DNA of 64,000 nucleotides from Sunxiuqinia sp963678245 (GTDB lineage: Bacteria; Bacteroidota; Bacteroidia; Bacteroidales; Prolixibacteraceae), in the NCBI GenBank assembly GCA_965140765.1, contig OZ223308.1, positions 372,001 through 436,000 on the forward strand, given 5' to 3'. The notes under the pieces were generated by a model, which saw only the letters and a list, made by a program, of their open reading frames with translations, ran no database searches and was not told where the DNA came from. The translations under genes and the position numbers were made by a program. Position 1 is the first letter of the stretch. The number at the start of each line of letters is the position of its first letter. Of this stretch, positions 16,800 to 26,587 are shown in pieces.

Positions 16800-18266
16800 T
16801 TAAAGCATTGGACTTAAAATTCGAGCGAAAGACTCCATCGCCTTGCGCCACTTGTTTCGTCGCTGCCATTCGCCTAAGATCAGCTGTTCGCTACTTTTAA
16901 AATCCTGATAAAAGTAGTTTTCCAAAGAACTGGCAGTTTCTTCATCATACACCAAAGCATTCACCTCGAAATTAGTTTCTAAACTCCGAAAATCCAGATT
17001 CGCGGTCCCAACCGATGAAAATATGCCATCGGCTACAATTACCTTACTATGTGTAAACCCAGGTTTATAATGATAGATTTTTACGCCTGCCTCGAGCAGC
17101 TCTTCGATGTATGAATCAGTTCCCCACTTCGGGAAAAAGGCATCGCATTTTTCGGGCAGCAACACTCGAATATCAACTCCACCAAGAGCGACAGTTTTCA
17201 TAGCATAAATGATATCAGGAGTCGGGATCAGATATGGCGTAGCAATAAACACCCGTTCTTTGGCCGAAGCAATGGCTGAAAAGTAAGCCTGCCCGATACT
17301 TTCCCAGTCCGAATCGGGTCCACTGGATACCACCTGCATTAATTTTCCTCCGCCTTGGGGTAGTTCCCGAAAATAGCCTTCGCCTTTCAGTATTTCTTTT
17401 GAAACAAAATACCAATCGGCCATAAATACAATCTGAAGCGAAGTCGCTGCACTTCCCCGAACCATCAAATGAGTATCACGCCATTTCCCTAACCATTTCG
17501 TTCCATTCATATACCGATCAGCGATATTCAAGCCGCCGGTAAAACCAATTTCACCATCAATTACAATTATTTTCCGGTGGTTGCGATAGTTCACCCTTGA
17601 AGTCAATAAAGGAAAGCGAACCCGCATAAAACAGTCAATTTTTACGCCCGCCTCTTTCAATTCTTTAATATATTCCTTTGGCAACTGCCAACTGCCAACA
17701 TCATCGTATATAAACCGGATCTCAATTCCCTGTACGGCTTTTTGGACTAGTAAATCTTTTAACTGATTTCCCAGATTGTCATTCTCAACAATATAATATT
17801 CGAGGTGAATGTGATGTTTCGCATTTTGAATAGCTTGGAAAATTGCCTGAAAGGTTTCCTGACCATCCTTAAGTATAGTCACTTGGTTATTGTCAGTTAA
17901 CAAAGAACTGGAGTTAGCCAGCATTAAGTTTATTAAATGCTTCTTGGATAACGTTTTCTTTTCAAAGAGGTGCTCATTTTGAGGAAGTCGCCTCAACTGA
18001 TTCTGAGTTTGTTTCCGTAATTTCTCCAAATAATAAAGTCCTTTTTTCGAGAACATTTTCTTTTTACGGTACTCCTGACCAAAAAACAGATAAATGATAA
18101 TCCCTAAAACGGGAAGCGTTATTAACACCAAAACCCAACTAATGGTTTTTATCGGATTCCGGTTTTCGAGCACAATTAATACAGCAATAAAAACTACAGT
18201 AACGAAATATAAAATAGTAATAGTTTCAGGCGTGTAGTGCCAAATTTCCTTAAGAAATTCTAACAT
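16800..18266 (-). CDS. cls: Cardiolipin synthase (PLD superfamily)
   Basis: It condenses phospholipids to cardiolipin at the inner membrane. The 488-aa protein has two N-terminal membrane helices (about 12-32 and 42-62) and then two phospholipase-D HKD motifs: NHRKIIVIDGEIGFTGG (about residue 225) and THSKVIVADGIFSSVGTANLD (about 405). Length and layout are typical of bacterial ClsA-like enzymes. It is convergent with the HTH gene, 21 nt apart. Confidence 0.95.
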   Translation of the reverse strand: MLEFLKEIWHYTPETITILYFVTVVFIAVLIVLENRNPIKTISWVLVLITLPVLGIIIYLFFGQEYRKKKMFSKKGLYYLEKLRKQTQNQLRRLPQNEHLFEKKTLSKKHLINLMLANSSSLLTDNNQVTILKDGQETFQAIFQAIQNAKHHIHLEYYIVENDNLGNQLKDLLVQKAVQGIEIRFIYDDVGSWQLPKEYIKELKEAGVKIDCFMRVRFPLLTSRVNYRNHRKIIVIDGEIGFTGGLNIADRYMNGTKWLGKWRDTHLMVRGSAATSLQIVFMADWYFVSKEILKGEGYFRELPQGGGKLMQVVSSGPDSDWESIGQAYFSAIASAKERVFIATPYLIPTPDIIYAMKTVALGGVDIRVLLPEKCDAFFPKWGTDSYIEELLEAGVKIYHYKPGFTHSKVIVADGIFSSVGTANLDFRSLETNFEVNALVYDEETASSLENYFYQDFKSSEQLILGEWQRRNKWRKAMESFARILSPML

Positions 18267-18360
18267 TCAGTAAGTGTTTAAATCGATCAACTAAATTTCA
18301 GCAATTTAAATTTGATAAACAAACTACCTACCTTATTCGTATAGATTAAAAACAAAAGTC

Positions 18361-18765
18361 ATGAAAAACATTCTTACACTCTCTATTTTGATAATTGCAT
18401 TTGCGTGCGGTACACAAAAACCCATTCAGCAAAAAGAAGTAACACTGGAAACAACTAAAGAAGATACCATTACTTACGAACTAATTGTGTTGGATTCGGG
18501 TTTCGAAACCTGGTATATCACAAACAGTAAACCATCGTGGTATCATTCGCAGGACTACTACGAAAATTGGAATCAGCAATATGCAAATGCCTGGAATCAT
18601 CAGTCAATATGGAAACGTAACTCTCAGTTATTGGAAGGACAAATCAATTACGATGTTCAAACCGATTATGGGCTTGAAATTAACCACAAGTTGTTCTACT
18701 ATTTTCAATATGTTGAAAAAAAACTAGGCATTCCGATTATCGCTAATGGCCCGAATGCGATTTAG
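18361..18765 (+). CDS. Small lipoprotein of unknown function (possibly DUF6146)
   Basis: The 134-aa protein has a signal peptide ending in a lipobox (IIAFACGTQK). The mature part contains ITYELIVLDSGFETWYITNSKPSWYHSQDYYENWNQQY, rich in Trp and Tyr, which recalls the Bacteroidota DUF6146 lipoproteins. That assignment is from memory of the pattern and is tentative. Its stop overlaps the end of ribD by 4 nt in convergent arrangement. Confidence 0.75.
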   Translation: MKNILTLSILIIAFACGTQKPIQQKEVTLETTKEDTITYELIVLDSGFETWYITNSKPSWYHSQDYYENWNQQYANAWNHQSIWKRNSQLLEGQINYDVQTDYGLEINHKLFYYFQYVEKKLGIPIIANGPNAI

Positions 18766-19808
18766 CTGGGATTTACAAAAAACTTTAACATGGTATCGTG
18801 CATGTTTTCGGTTTTAACCGGCGAAACTGGCAAAGTTGGTGCTTGCACTCCCTTTACAAAAAAGGTGTTTCCGTAGTAAACATGCGCCTCATCCCACAAA
18901 TTCTGATCAATAAAGGACTGTAGTAAATGTAGACCTCCCTCAATAATCACAGACTGAATTTCATTCTCATGCAACCAATGTAGGATTTGAGGAAGAATAT
19001 TGGTTTGGAAATCGATCTTTACAAATTGAAGATTATGCTTTGACATGGCATCTTCCTCTGTAAAAACAATGGTTGGTACTTTTTGGTCTTTTAGGGAAAG
19101 TTTTTCTGACAGTCGGTTTTTCCGGTCGAGCAACAACCGCGTTGGCTGGTTCCCAAACCACTCGCGCACAGTAAGCGTCGGATTGTCTTTCAACGCGGTG
19201 TTTGTACCAACCAAAATTGCCGCCTCTTCGCTGCGTTGTTTATGCACTTGTCTACGCGATAATTCGTTACTTATCCATGTTGGTTGTCCATAAGCAATCT
19301 GAGACCGGTCAATATCCAAAAAACCATCCAGAGTTTGAGCCCACTTCAGCACTAGATAAGGGCGCTTTTTCTGATGGAAAGTAAGAAAACGACGGTTTAA
19401 CCACAAGCATTCCTTTTCGAGCACCCCAACCGTTACATTGATTCCTGCCTTTTGCATCTTTTCAATTCCTTTACCTGCAACCTCTGCAAACGGATCGATT
19501 GAACCAACAACCACTTCCGGAATTTCGTGCTCGATGATCAGATCAGAGCAGGGAGGAGTTTTCCCAAAATGAGCACAAGGCTCAAGGCTGACATACAAAG
19601 TCGAGGACTTTAGTAACGTCTTGTTATTAACACCATTAACGGCATTCACTTCGGCATGTGGTTCTCCACATTTTTCATGATACCCTTCGCCTATTATTTT
19701 TCCCCGATGCACAATTACGCAGCCCACCATTGGATTTGGAGCCGCATCTCCGGCACCCAACAGGGCCAACTCCAAACAACGGTTCATGTATTTTTCGACA
19801 GTGTTCAT
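18762..19808 (-). CDS. ribD: Bifunctional riboflavin deaminase/reductase
   Basis: It carries out the second and third steps of riboflavin synthesis. The deaminase domain (residues about 1-145) has the zinc site GEPHAEVNAV and PCAHFGKTPPCSDLI. The reductase domain (about 150-348) begins at RPYLVLKWAQTLDGFLD and includes ILVGTNTALKDNPTLTVR and IIEGGLHLLQSFI. I chose the ATG at 19808 (MNTVEKYMNRCLELA), which matches the usual N-terminus of the family. An upstream ATG at 19853 would add 15 poorly conserved residues and overlap the divergent prmC start. Confidence 0.95.
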   Translation of the reverse strand: MNTVEKYMNRCLELALLGAGDAAPNPMVGCVIVHRGKIIGEGYHEKCGEPHAEVNAVNGVNNKTLLKSSTLYVSLEPCAHFGKTPPCSDLIIEHEIPEVVVGSIDPFAEVAGKGIEKMQKAGINVTVGVLEKECLWLNRRFLTFHQKKRPYLVLKWAQTLDGFLDIDRSQIAYGQPTWISNELSRRQVHKQRSEEAAILVGTNTALKDNPTLTVREWFGNQPTRLLLDRKNRLSEKLSLKDQKVPTIVFTEEDAMSKHNLQFVKIDFQTNILPQILHWLHENEIQSVIIEGGLHLLQSFIDQNLWDEAHVYYGNTFFVKGVQAPTLPVSPVKTENMHDTMLKFFVNPS

Positions 19809-19843
19809 CAGGAAAAAACTAACTTTGTCAAAAATACAAATAA

Positions 19844-20695
19844 ATGCAGGCAAGCATCAAATATATCAGAAAAGAATTGGCAGAGACATATCCGAAGGAA
19901 GAAGTTGAAGGTTTTATTCGAATTATCCTTCAACACTTAAAAGGATATAATTTAACAGACTTGGTTACTAAGCAGGACGAAGCTTTAACTTCGAAGGAGA
20001 TTGAAAAAATTCACACTATTGTTGACCGGCTGAAACAATCGGAACCAATTCAATATATTTTAGGAGAAGCCTATTTTTCCGATCTGGTTTTTAAAGTCAA
20101 CCGCAAAGTGCTAATCCCAAGGCCGGAAACAGAAGAATTGGTCCGCTGGATTTTGCGTCGTCAAAAAGACGGAGCGTTTCGAATTCTGGATATTGGAACA
20201 GGCAGTGGATGTATCCCGATAAGCCTGAAAAGACACTACCAAAAGGCCAATATTTTAGCTTGCGACATTTCGGACGATGCACTTCGAGTAGCCAAAGAAA
20301 ATGCAACACGACATCAGGCTGAAATTGCCTTTTTTCACCTCAACATTCTAGACCCTCAACTGCCCAAAACATTTGAAAAAATAGATATCTTGGTCAGCAA
20401 CCCACCCTATGTGAAAGAATCTGAAAAACAACAAATGCAGAACAATGTTCTTCAATACGAGCCGGAAACTGCGCTGTTTGTACCGGATGATCAAGCTTTG
20501 ATTTTTTATAGAGCTATTGCAGTTTTTGCGAAAAAACATCTTGCTACAAACGGCAAACTATTTCTTGAGATCAATGAAGCGTTTGGAAAAAAAACCAAGT
20601 CGCTATTAAAAGAAAATGGGTTTTCAAACGTTCAGTTAAAGAAAGATATCAACGGAAAAGATCGCATGATTTTTGCTGAATTGTGTGAGCATTAA
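19844..20695 (+). CDS. prmC: Release factor glutamine methyltransferase
   Basis: It methylates the Gln of the GGQ motif of release factors using SAM. The 283-aa protein has an N-terminal helical domain (1-95) and a Rossmann methyltransferase with RILDIGTGSGCIPISL (SAM site) and the catalytic NPPYV motif (about residue 185, LVSNPPYVKESE). Its substrate RF1 (prfA) is encoded at 11.8 kb in the same window. It is divergent from ribD, 35 nt apart. Confidence 0.95.
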   Translation: MQASIKYIRKELAETYPKEEVEGFIRIILQHLKGYNLTDLVTKQDEALTSKEIEKIHTIVDRLKQSEPIQYILGEAYFSDLVFKVNRKVLIPRPETEELVRWILRRQKDGAFRILDIGTGSGCIPISLKRHYQKANILACDISDDALRVAKENATRHQAEIAFFHLNILDPQLPKTFEKIDILVSNPPYVKESEKQQMQNNVLQYEPETALFVPDDQALIFYRAIAVFAKKHLATNGKLFLEINEAFGKKTKSLLKENGFSNVQLKKDINGKDRMIFAELCEH

Positions 20696-20707
20696 ATCCT
20701 ACTTGAA

Positions 20708-21571
20708 ATGAAACGACGACAATTCATACAAAATAGCTTACTGGCAACCGGAGGACTACTGTTTGCATCCAACACCAAATCGACCAGCAAAGCAAAACTG
20801 GGCTTTATCCGCGGAGGAAGTCCGGCTAACATGCTTGATCTCTGTCTGGAAGCTCTAGGTGGGCTAGAGCAATTTATTCCGACGGGAGCGAAGGTATTAG
20901 TGAAACCCACATTACGCTGGAATCAAGGACCGGAAAGTGGAAGAAATACAAACCCGGAGCTCTTGGCTCATCTGGTTGAAGCTTGCTACAAAGTGAGGGC
21001 ACGCGCCGTATACTTAGTCGATCACACTGAAGATGAATGGACCAAATGCTACAAAAACAGCGGCATTGAGCGGGCAGTTAAAGACGCTGGTGCAAAGATT
21101 CTCCCGGGAGATCAGGAATTTCTGTATCCAGAGGTTCAACTTCCGCAAGGTGGAACCATGACCTCGGCCAAAATCCATAAGGTTATTGAGGAAGTTGATC
21201 TGATCATCAATGTGCCTTCGGTGCAACAAGATTCCGAAGGAAACTATTTCGGAGCTTTTCAAAACCTGGCAGGATTAATCTGGAACCAACCAGCTAATCC
21301 ACAATCCTTGATAGATTTTGTCAAATTCAAAACTCCCGTTTTAAATATCATGGATATCACTAGGATTCCGGGTAAAGATGCGGTTAACGAATACAAAACA
21401 CTGGTCATGTCATCGGATATTGTCGCTGCAGATTCTTATGCCGCAAAACGAATTGGAATTCAACTGAATTCACTGCCTTATCTGAATCAGGCAGAAGATG
21501 CCGGACTGGGAACAACAAATCTGTCCCCGGAAAGCATCAGAAGTATTGTCTTAAAAAACAACATTCAGTAG
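20708..21571 (+). CDS. DUF362 family protein with Tat-like signal
   Basis: The 287-aa protein starts MKRRQFIQNSLLATGG, a twin-arginine-type leader, so it probably folds in the cytoplasm before export. The body follows DUF362: GAKVLVKPTLRW..., NPELLAHLVEACYKVRARAVYLVDHT, then DLIINVPSVQQDSEGNYFGAFQNLAGLIW and a C-terminal AADSYAAKRIGI. The ferredoxin-like [4Fe-4S] cysteines seen in some DUF362 proteins are absent. Function is unknown. It follows prmC by 12 nt and is probably co-transcribed. Confidence 0.85.
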   Translation: MKRRQFIQNSLLATGGLLFASNTKSTSKAKLGFIRGGSPANMLDLCLEALGGLEQFIPTGAKVLVKPTLRWNQGPESGRNTNPELLAHLVEACYKVRARAVYLVDHTEDEWTKCYKNSGIERAVKDAGAKILPGDQEFLYPEVQLPQGGTMTSAKIHKVIEEVDLIINVPSVQQDSEGNYFGAFQNLAGLIWNQPANPQSLIDFVKFKTPVLNIMDITRIPGKDAVNEYKTLVMSSDIVAADSYAAKRIGIQLNSLPYLNQAEDAGLGTTNLSPESIRSIVLKNNIQ

Positions 21572-21614
21572 ATAAATCATAGTCGGATGAATCGCTTCAA
21601 GCTTTGGTTTTATA

Positions 21615-21622
21615 TATATTTG
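21615..21622 (+). promoter_or_regulatory. -7 box (TATATTTG) upstream of the EEP-family gene
   Basis: Matches TAnnTTTG, about 24-30 nt before the candidate start codons of the downstream gene. No clear -33 element was found. Confidence 0.4.
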
Positions 21623-21645
21623 TTTGAACTGTTACAAAATGATAT

Positions 21646-22716
21646 TTGATTGTGAAGAAATTTTTCCGAAATATTGTTCTTTTCCTGAATCTATTAGCCA
21701 TTTTCGGGCTTCTAATTAGTTACCTGTCGAGCAAAATTAGTCCGGCAACATTTTGGGTTCCTGCCCTCTTCGGATTAGCTTATCCCTATCTTTTGCTCAT
21801 CAATATTCTCTTTGTTTTCTTGTGGTTGTTTTCCAAAACCCGATATGCACTTCTTTCTTTAATCGTTATTGCCATCGGCTACAGTCATCTGACCCATTAT
21901 TTTCAATTTTCAGGAAGCCAGAAATCAATGCCAAAGGGGCTTATTATTTCAAGTTATAATGTGAAAAACTTCTACGGGAACAACAATGGTAGCAGACAAA
22001 AGACGGCACTAAAAGTATTGGACTTTTTTAAGGAAAAAGAAGCCGATATTCTATGCCTGCAAGAAGTTAATTTACACGGACAAAAGAGCTTTCCATCAAA
22101 ATCCTCAAGAAAAAGTAACATTCCATTTTTCAACTATGCTCATGCCAGTAGAAAGGGTGGACAAATAACCTATTCCAGGTTTCCAATTATTCATACTGAA
22201 GAAGTCCATTTTGAACACTCCTCGAACATGATTATTTATTCTGATCTTAAAATTGACAAAGATACCATCCGGATTTTTAACTGCCATCTAGAGAGTTATC
22301 GGTTTTCCGATGCTGAGATTAATTCGCTAGACTCTATCTCTTTTAATAAGCAAGAAGAAAGCTTCCGTAAAGTAAAGATTACCGGATCAAAGCTTAAGCA
22401 AGCTTTTATTAAGCGCACCAAACAAGCCGAAAAGCTACATCAGCTAATTAAGGATTCTCCATACGAAGTTCTTTTATGTGGCGACTTTAACGACACTCCG
22501 GTTTCGTATACCTACAGCACGGTTATTGAGGGTTTAGAAGATGCTTTTGTACATTCAGGAAATGGAATTGGCAATACATATCTAGGAAAATTACCTTCTT
22601 TTCGCATCGATTACATTATGCACAGCCCAACCTTTGAAAGCTACAATTTTAAGGTTGATAAAGTCGATTACTCAGATCACTACCCAATCAGTTGCCAAAT
22701 CAAAATTACCGATTAG
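21646..22716 (+). CDS. Endonuclease/exonuclease/phosphatase (EEP) family membrane protein
   Basis: Residues 1-90 hold three hydrophobic segments. Residues about 100-356 form an EEP (DNase I/sphingomyelinase-like) domain: IISSYNVKNFYG, DILCLQEVN (metal-binding Glu), FNCHLESYRF, LLCGDFNDTPVSYTYS and the terminal DYSDHYPISCQI (catalytic Asp-His). It is probably a membrane-tethered phosphodiesterase or nuclease of unknown substrate. There is no ATG near the start: an in-frame TGA at 21640 leaves TTG 21646 or, more likely, GTG 21652. The end overlaps the convergent DUF58 gene by 4 nt. Confidence 0.85.
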   Translation: MIVKKFFRNIVLFLNLLAIFGLLISYLSSKISPATFWVPALFGLAYPYLLLINILFVFLWLFSKTRYALLSLIVIAIGYSHLTHYFQFSGSQKSMPKGLIISSYNVKNFYGNNNGSRQKTALKVLDFFKEKEADILCLQEVNLHGQKSFPSKSSRKSNIPFFNYAHASRKGGQITYSRFPIIHTEEVHFEHSSNMIIYSDLKIDKDTIRIFNCHLESYRFSDAEINSLDSISFNKQEESFRKVKITGSKLKQAFIKRTKQAEKLHQLIKDSPYEVLLCGDFNDTPVSYTYSTVIEGLEDAFVHSGNGIGNTYLGKLPSFRIDYIMHSPTFESYNFKVDKVDYSDHYPISCQIKITD

Positions 22717-23642
22717 AATAATTTTTTTCGCTTGCGCAGGAAACTATGCAGTACCTGTTTAAAATCTTCATTGATATCGGCTTCAACCAAATCAATATGA
22801 TACTGCCCACATTTCACCTTCAGGTCTTCAAAATACTTATCAACGGCCTTTTTGTAGTTTTCTTTTAGTTCTTGAGGCGAGAATTTCAATTGCTGACCGG
22901 TTTCCAAATCAATAAACCGATAGGGACGATTCTGAAAATCAAACTGCCGTTCCTGCTTGCGGTCGGTAACATGAAAAAGGATGACTTCATGCTTGTTGTA
23001 ACGCAAATGCTGCAAGGCCGAGAATAGTTCATCTTCTTTGCCATCGCCCATCATATCGCTGAAAATAATGATTAGCGAACGCTTGTGAACCTGCTCAGCA
23101 ATTTGATGTAAAGCATCGACAGTATTGGTCGTTTTTTGCAGATCGTCTTTCCCGCTCGTCAGCAAACCGGCCAATTTACCATACAATAATTCGGCATGAA
23201 CTGATGAAAGGCGGTTCTCCGAATGAAATTCAATATGATCGGAAAACAATGTCAGACCAATGGAGTCGCGCTGTTTACGGACCAGATACATTAATGCCGC
23301 CGCGCTATAGGCCGAAAAAGCCAGCTTATTAAACAGCTTGTTCTTCCCCTTTTCAAAAGGGAATAGCATGGACGATGACGTATCGATGACGACCTGACAA
23401 CGCAGGTTGGTTTCCTCTTCGTACTGTTTGACATACAAACGATCAGAGCGGGCAAACAATTTCCAATCAATATGCTTGGTTGATTCACCCTGATTATATT
23501 GCCGGTGCTCAGCAAACTCGACTGAAAAGCCATGAAAAGGGCTTCGATGAAGGCCGGTGATGAATCCCTCAACTACCTCCCGGGCAATCAATTCCATATT
23601 ATCAAACTGCTGAAACTGCTCGATGTCAAAAAGATTGTTCAT
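22713..23642 (-). CDS. DUF58 domain-containing protein
   Basis: The 309-aa protein has the DUF58 core GFSVEFAEHRQYNQGESTKHIDWKLFARSDRLYVKQYEEE, followed by a von Willebrand A-like fold with a MIDAS-type DTSSS motif (VVIDTSSSMLFP). In Bacteroidota such genes often sit beside MoxR ATPase and BatA/BatB genes, but here the gene stands alone. Its role is probably as a MoxR-linked chaperone or scaffold, by family knowledge only. Confidence 0.92.
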   Translation of the reverse strand: MNNLFDIEQFQQFDNMELIAREVVEGFITGLHRSPFHGFSVEFAEHRQYNQGESTKHIDWKLFARSDRLYVKQYEEETNLRCQVVIDTSSSMLFPFEKGKNKLFNKLAFSAYSAAALMYLVRKQRDSIGLTLFSDHIEFHSENRLSSVHAELLYGKLAGLLTSGKDDLQKTTNTVDALHQIAEQVHKRSLIIIFSDMMGDGKEDELFSALQHLRYNKHEVILFHVTDRKQERQFDFQNRPYRFIDLETGQQLKFSPQELKENYKKAVDKYFEDLKVKCGQYHIDLVEADINEDFKQVLHSFLRKRKKLF

Positions 23643-23867
23643 TAACTACAAAAATAGGGAAACCGTTTGCTTTCGCAAGCATCGCAATTCGTTTAATTAT
23701 TCGCAAAGCTCAGATGACTGAAATCACGTCCATTCGTAAACTTGAGCCGAATCCTCCATTGGAAGAAACCTGCGGAGCAGCTCGGAATCAGTCGGGGGAC
23801 AGAGTGCCAATATTTTTATTTCGAACCAAGATTGCATGGAGACCAACTCTTTTTCTATTTTTGAAGC

Positions 23868-24401
23868 ATGAAAACAATCGAAAAAAACACCTGCCAGAAA
23901 GTTGGCTATTTTCAGAAGCCACACGGAATAAAAGGCACGTTGAGCATGATTTTTGAACCACAATACGATATCAGTCTAGAGGAGGAGCCAACTCTATTTG
24001 TTGAAATTGATGGTTTACTCGTTCCTTATTTTTTTTCGGAAGAAGGTATTCGGTTCAAAACGGCCGAATCAGCCCTTATACATCTCGATTGGGTTGAAGA
24101 TGAAGAAGAAGCCAGGAAGCTCGCCGGGCATTCCGTCTATCTGAGAAATGATGATGTGATTATTCCCGAAGAAGAATTGACCGTTCATCATTTGATTGGC
24201 TTTCAACTCAATGATTCTAGAATTGGCCAAATTGGGCTTATTGAACGTGTGGACGACTATGGTGGAAATCTTCTGTTTCAAGTTCAATACCGAAACAAAG
24301 AAGTATTGGTTCCTTTTAATGAAGAACTACTGATTGATTTAGATGAAACGAAACGAACCATTACAATTCAATGCCCCGAAGGTATTTTTGATTTGGAATA
24401 G
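23868..24401 (+). CDS. rimM: Ribosome maturation factor RimM
   Basis: RimM assists maturation of the 30S head near S19. The 177-aa protein has the N-terminal RimM barrel (VGYFQKPHGIKGTLSM) and a PRC-barrel second half (LIGFQLNDSRIGQIGLIERVDDYGGNLLFQV, then EVLVPFNEELLIDLDETKRTITIQCPEGIFDL). In many bacteria rimM sits between rpsP and trmD, but here neither is adjacent. Confidence 0.95.
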   Translation: MKTIEKNTCQKVGYFQKPHGIKGTLSMIFEPQYDISLEEEPTLFVEIDGLLVPYFFSEEGIRFKTAESALIHLDWVEDEEEARKLAGHSVYLRNDDVIIPEEELTVHHLIGFQLNDSRIGQIGLIERVDDYGGNLLFQVQYRNKEVLVPFNEELLIDLDETKRTITIQCPEGIFDLE

Positions 24402-24559
24402 ACTGCGATTAGACAACAATGATTAGCCGTGAGCTTACCCAAGGTCATTAAGTTGCCATGAAGCAACCAATGACAACATCTGACTGCCGTGGAAAATTGA
24501 ATAGATAAATAGGCGTACACCCATTAAAACTATTTTTTTCTCCAAACTCGTCATCAATC

Positions 24560-26575
24560 TTAGAAGTAGAAGATGTCTCGTTTAGATCGTTTACCACGGT
24601 ACTCACCTTTTTTAACCACCTTAACAATTGTCCGGCGATTGATGGCATGCTCCGCTTCTGAGCATTCGACTCCATCGTCGCATCGATTCAGCAATCGGGT
24701 CTCGCCATACCCCTTATACCCAATGCGCGAGGGATCAATTCCTTTGGAAACGATATAATCAAAAGCCGCTTTCGCCCTTCGTTTTGAAAGCAATAGGTTT
24801 TCCTGATCATCTCCCTGTGAATCGGTATGGGACTCAATCCTGACTTCGGTCTCCGGGTATTTTAGCAGATACTCAATCAATTTATCGATTGTTCTTTCGG
24901 CAGCCGGATCAATACCCCAGGTGCCGAGAGCAAAACTGATGTATTCCAAATCAATCACCTGAAGCGCTTCACCTCCTTCACTTTCCATCATCAATGGTTC
25001 GGGAGCTCCATCATTATCAAAAGGCTCCATGTCCAAGAAGAGCTCAACAAAGGTCTCATCATTCTGCCGTAATTTTCGGGTTTCAACCACCTCATCGTTC
25101 GGAAAATAAAACTCTTTCTGCCCATTGATAATGTAGTCTGTGCCTTTATTTACTTCAAACTCAAATCGGCCATCAACCTGTGTAAGGCTTGTAAAGATAG
25201 TATCAGCAAATTCATTCACAATACTAATTTTAGTGTCAGGAAGAATATCCCCGGTTTCGCGATCCTTAGCTACCCCACGAATAATAACCGGGATGTAAGT
25301 CAACTTGACGTAATAAATATCATCACTTCCGCGACCTCCCTTTCTATTGGATGCGAAATAACCGGCAGTACCCGTACTGTCCAGTGCAAAACTAAAGTCG
25401 TCTTTCGGACTATTTACCGGATACCCCATATTTTCGACTGTACTAAACACGCCGCTTTCAGGTATCGAAAAATAGACGTCCAAGGCACCCAGTCCACCAT
25501 GGCCATTCGAAGAGAAATAAAGCACACCGTCATCGCTGATAAAAGGAAAAAACTCATTGCCCGAAGTGTTTACTTTTGGTCCCAAATTGAACGGCTCGCT
25601 CCAAAATCCACGATTGAACACCGAAAAGTAAATATCCGACCCTCCATATCCCCCCGGCATGTTGGATGCAAAATAAAGCACTTTGCCTGTTACATCAATC
25701 GACGGATGTCCGGTAGAATATTCGTCGCTGTTATATGAAAACTCTCCTCGGGATTCCCACTTGCCTGTTTCTTTACCTCCAAACGAAATCTTCAGGTTCA
25801 CTTCACCTTCTTCGCTCTTCGAAACCCCGCGTTTACCTACATTATTTTGGGTAATGTAAACCCGGTTACTTTTCGTGTCGAAGGAAACAGGCCCGTCATG
25901 ATAAGTTGTTCGTAGTTTGGGAGCAAAATCCTCAACATTCAGGATATCGCCATTGGGAGCCCGATCGCCAATATACAAGTTTAGGTAGGGTAAATCATTC
26001 CACTTGTATTTGCGTTCGACAATACCATTTCGTGATTTAGTTGAAGAGAACACAACCCGATCGTTATAAAAGGCAACTCCCATTTCCGATCCTTCAGAGT
26101 TAAGGGAGATCGGACGAATTTCGTATTTGTTGGAATCGCGGTGTAAAAACTGAATATATTCGAGCAGCGAGGTTTGAATGTTTACCCGCCCATCTTCCGG
26201 ACGCAGTTCAGAGTATTCTTTCAGCCATTGCTCGGCCTGCAAATATTTACCGTTACTTTTCAATGCCTGCGAATACGCAAATAAGTCTTCCGGTTCTTCA
26301 GCCCGACGATCAATCAGAAGTTTAAGCCACTTTTCGACCTCCTCGGTATTTCCTACCTGACGGTTGGCATCGGCAAGCTTTTGAACAACATAGTTGTTTT
26401 CAGTATCTTTCTCATACGCGTACTCATATAGCTCGATAGCTTCAATAAATGCGAATTCATCAAAGGCTTTATCGGCCAAACGAATGGTCACTTTTTGAGC
26501 ACCTGCCTGCGAGTAGCATAAGAAAAAAAACAGGAAGAAAACTAATATGTTCGGGCTAAACCGTTTCTTCATCAT
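24560..26575 (-). CDS. PorE-like OmpA-family protein (TPR, PD40 propeller, OmpA C-terminus)
   Basis: The 671-aa protein has a signal peptide, then TPR-like helices (about 30-150: FDEFAFIEAIELYEYAYEKDTENN), a beta-propeller of PD40/WD40 type (about 160-410; repeated SxDGxxLYFSSN-like strands such as DVTGKVLYFASNMPGGYGGSD and DDGVLYFSSNGHGGLGALD), a carboxypeptidase-regulatory-like domain (about 420-510) and an OmpA peptidoglycan-binding domain (about 545-671: RIESHTDSQGDDQENLLLSKRRAKA). This order matches PorE of the T9SS. It is the last gene of the adhesin/PorP run, 12 nt from porP. It probably links the outer-membrane complex to peptidoglycan. Confidence 0.9.
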   Translation of the reverse strand: MMKKRFSPNILVFFLFFFLCYSQAGAQKVTIRLADKAFDEFAFIEAIELYEYAYEKDTENNYVVQKLADANRQVGNTEEVEKWLKLLIDRRAEEPEDLFAYSQALKSNGKYLQAEQWLKEYSELRPEDGRVNIQTSLLEYIQFLHRDSNKYEIRPISLNSEGSEMGVAFYNDRVVFSSTKSRNGIVERKYKWNDLPYLNLYIGDRAPNGDILNVEDFAPKLRTTYHDGPVSFDTKSNRVYITQNNVGKRGVSKSEEGEVNLKISFGGKETGKWESRGEFSYNSDEYSTGHPSIDVTGKVLYFASNMPGGYGGSDIYFSVFNRGFWSEPFNLGPKVNTSGNEFFPFISDDGVLYFSSNGHGGLGALDVYFSIPESGVFSTVENMGYPVNSPKDDFSFALDSTGTAGYFASNRKGGRGSDDIYYVKLTYIPVIIRGVAKDRETGDILPDTKISIVNEFADTIFTSLTQVDGRFEFEVNKGTDYIINGQKEFYFPNDEVVETRKLRQNDETFVELFLDMEPFDNDGAPEPLMMESEGGEALQVIDLEYISFALGTWGIDPAAERTIDKLIEYLLKYPETEVRIESHTDSQGDDQENLLLSKRRAKAAFDYIVSKGIDPSRIGYKGYGETRLLNRCDDGVECSEAEHAINRRTIVKVVKKGEYRGKRSKRDIFYF

Positions 26576-26587
26576 TTAAACTCAAAA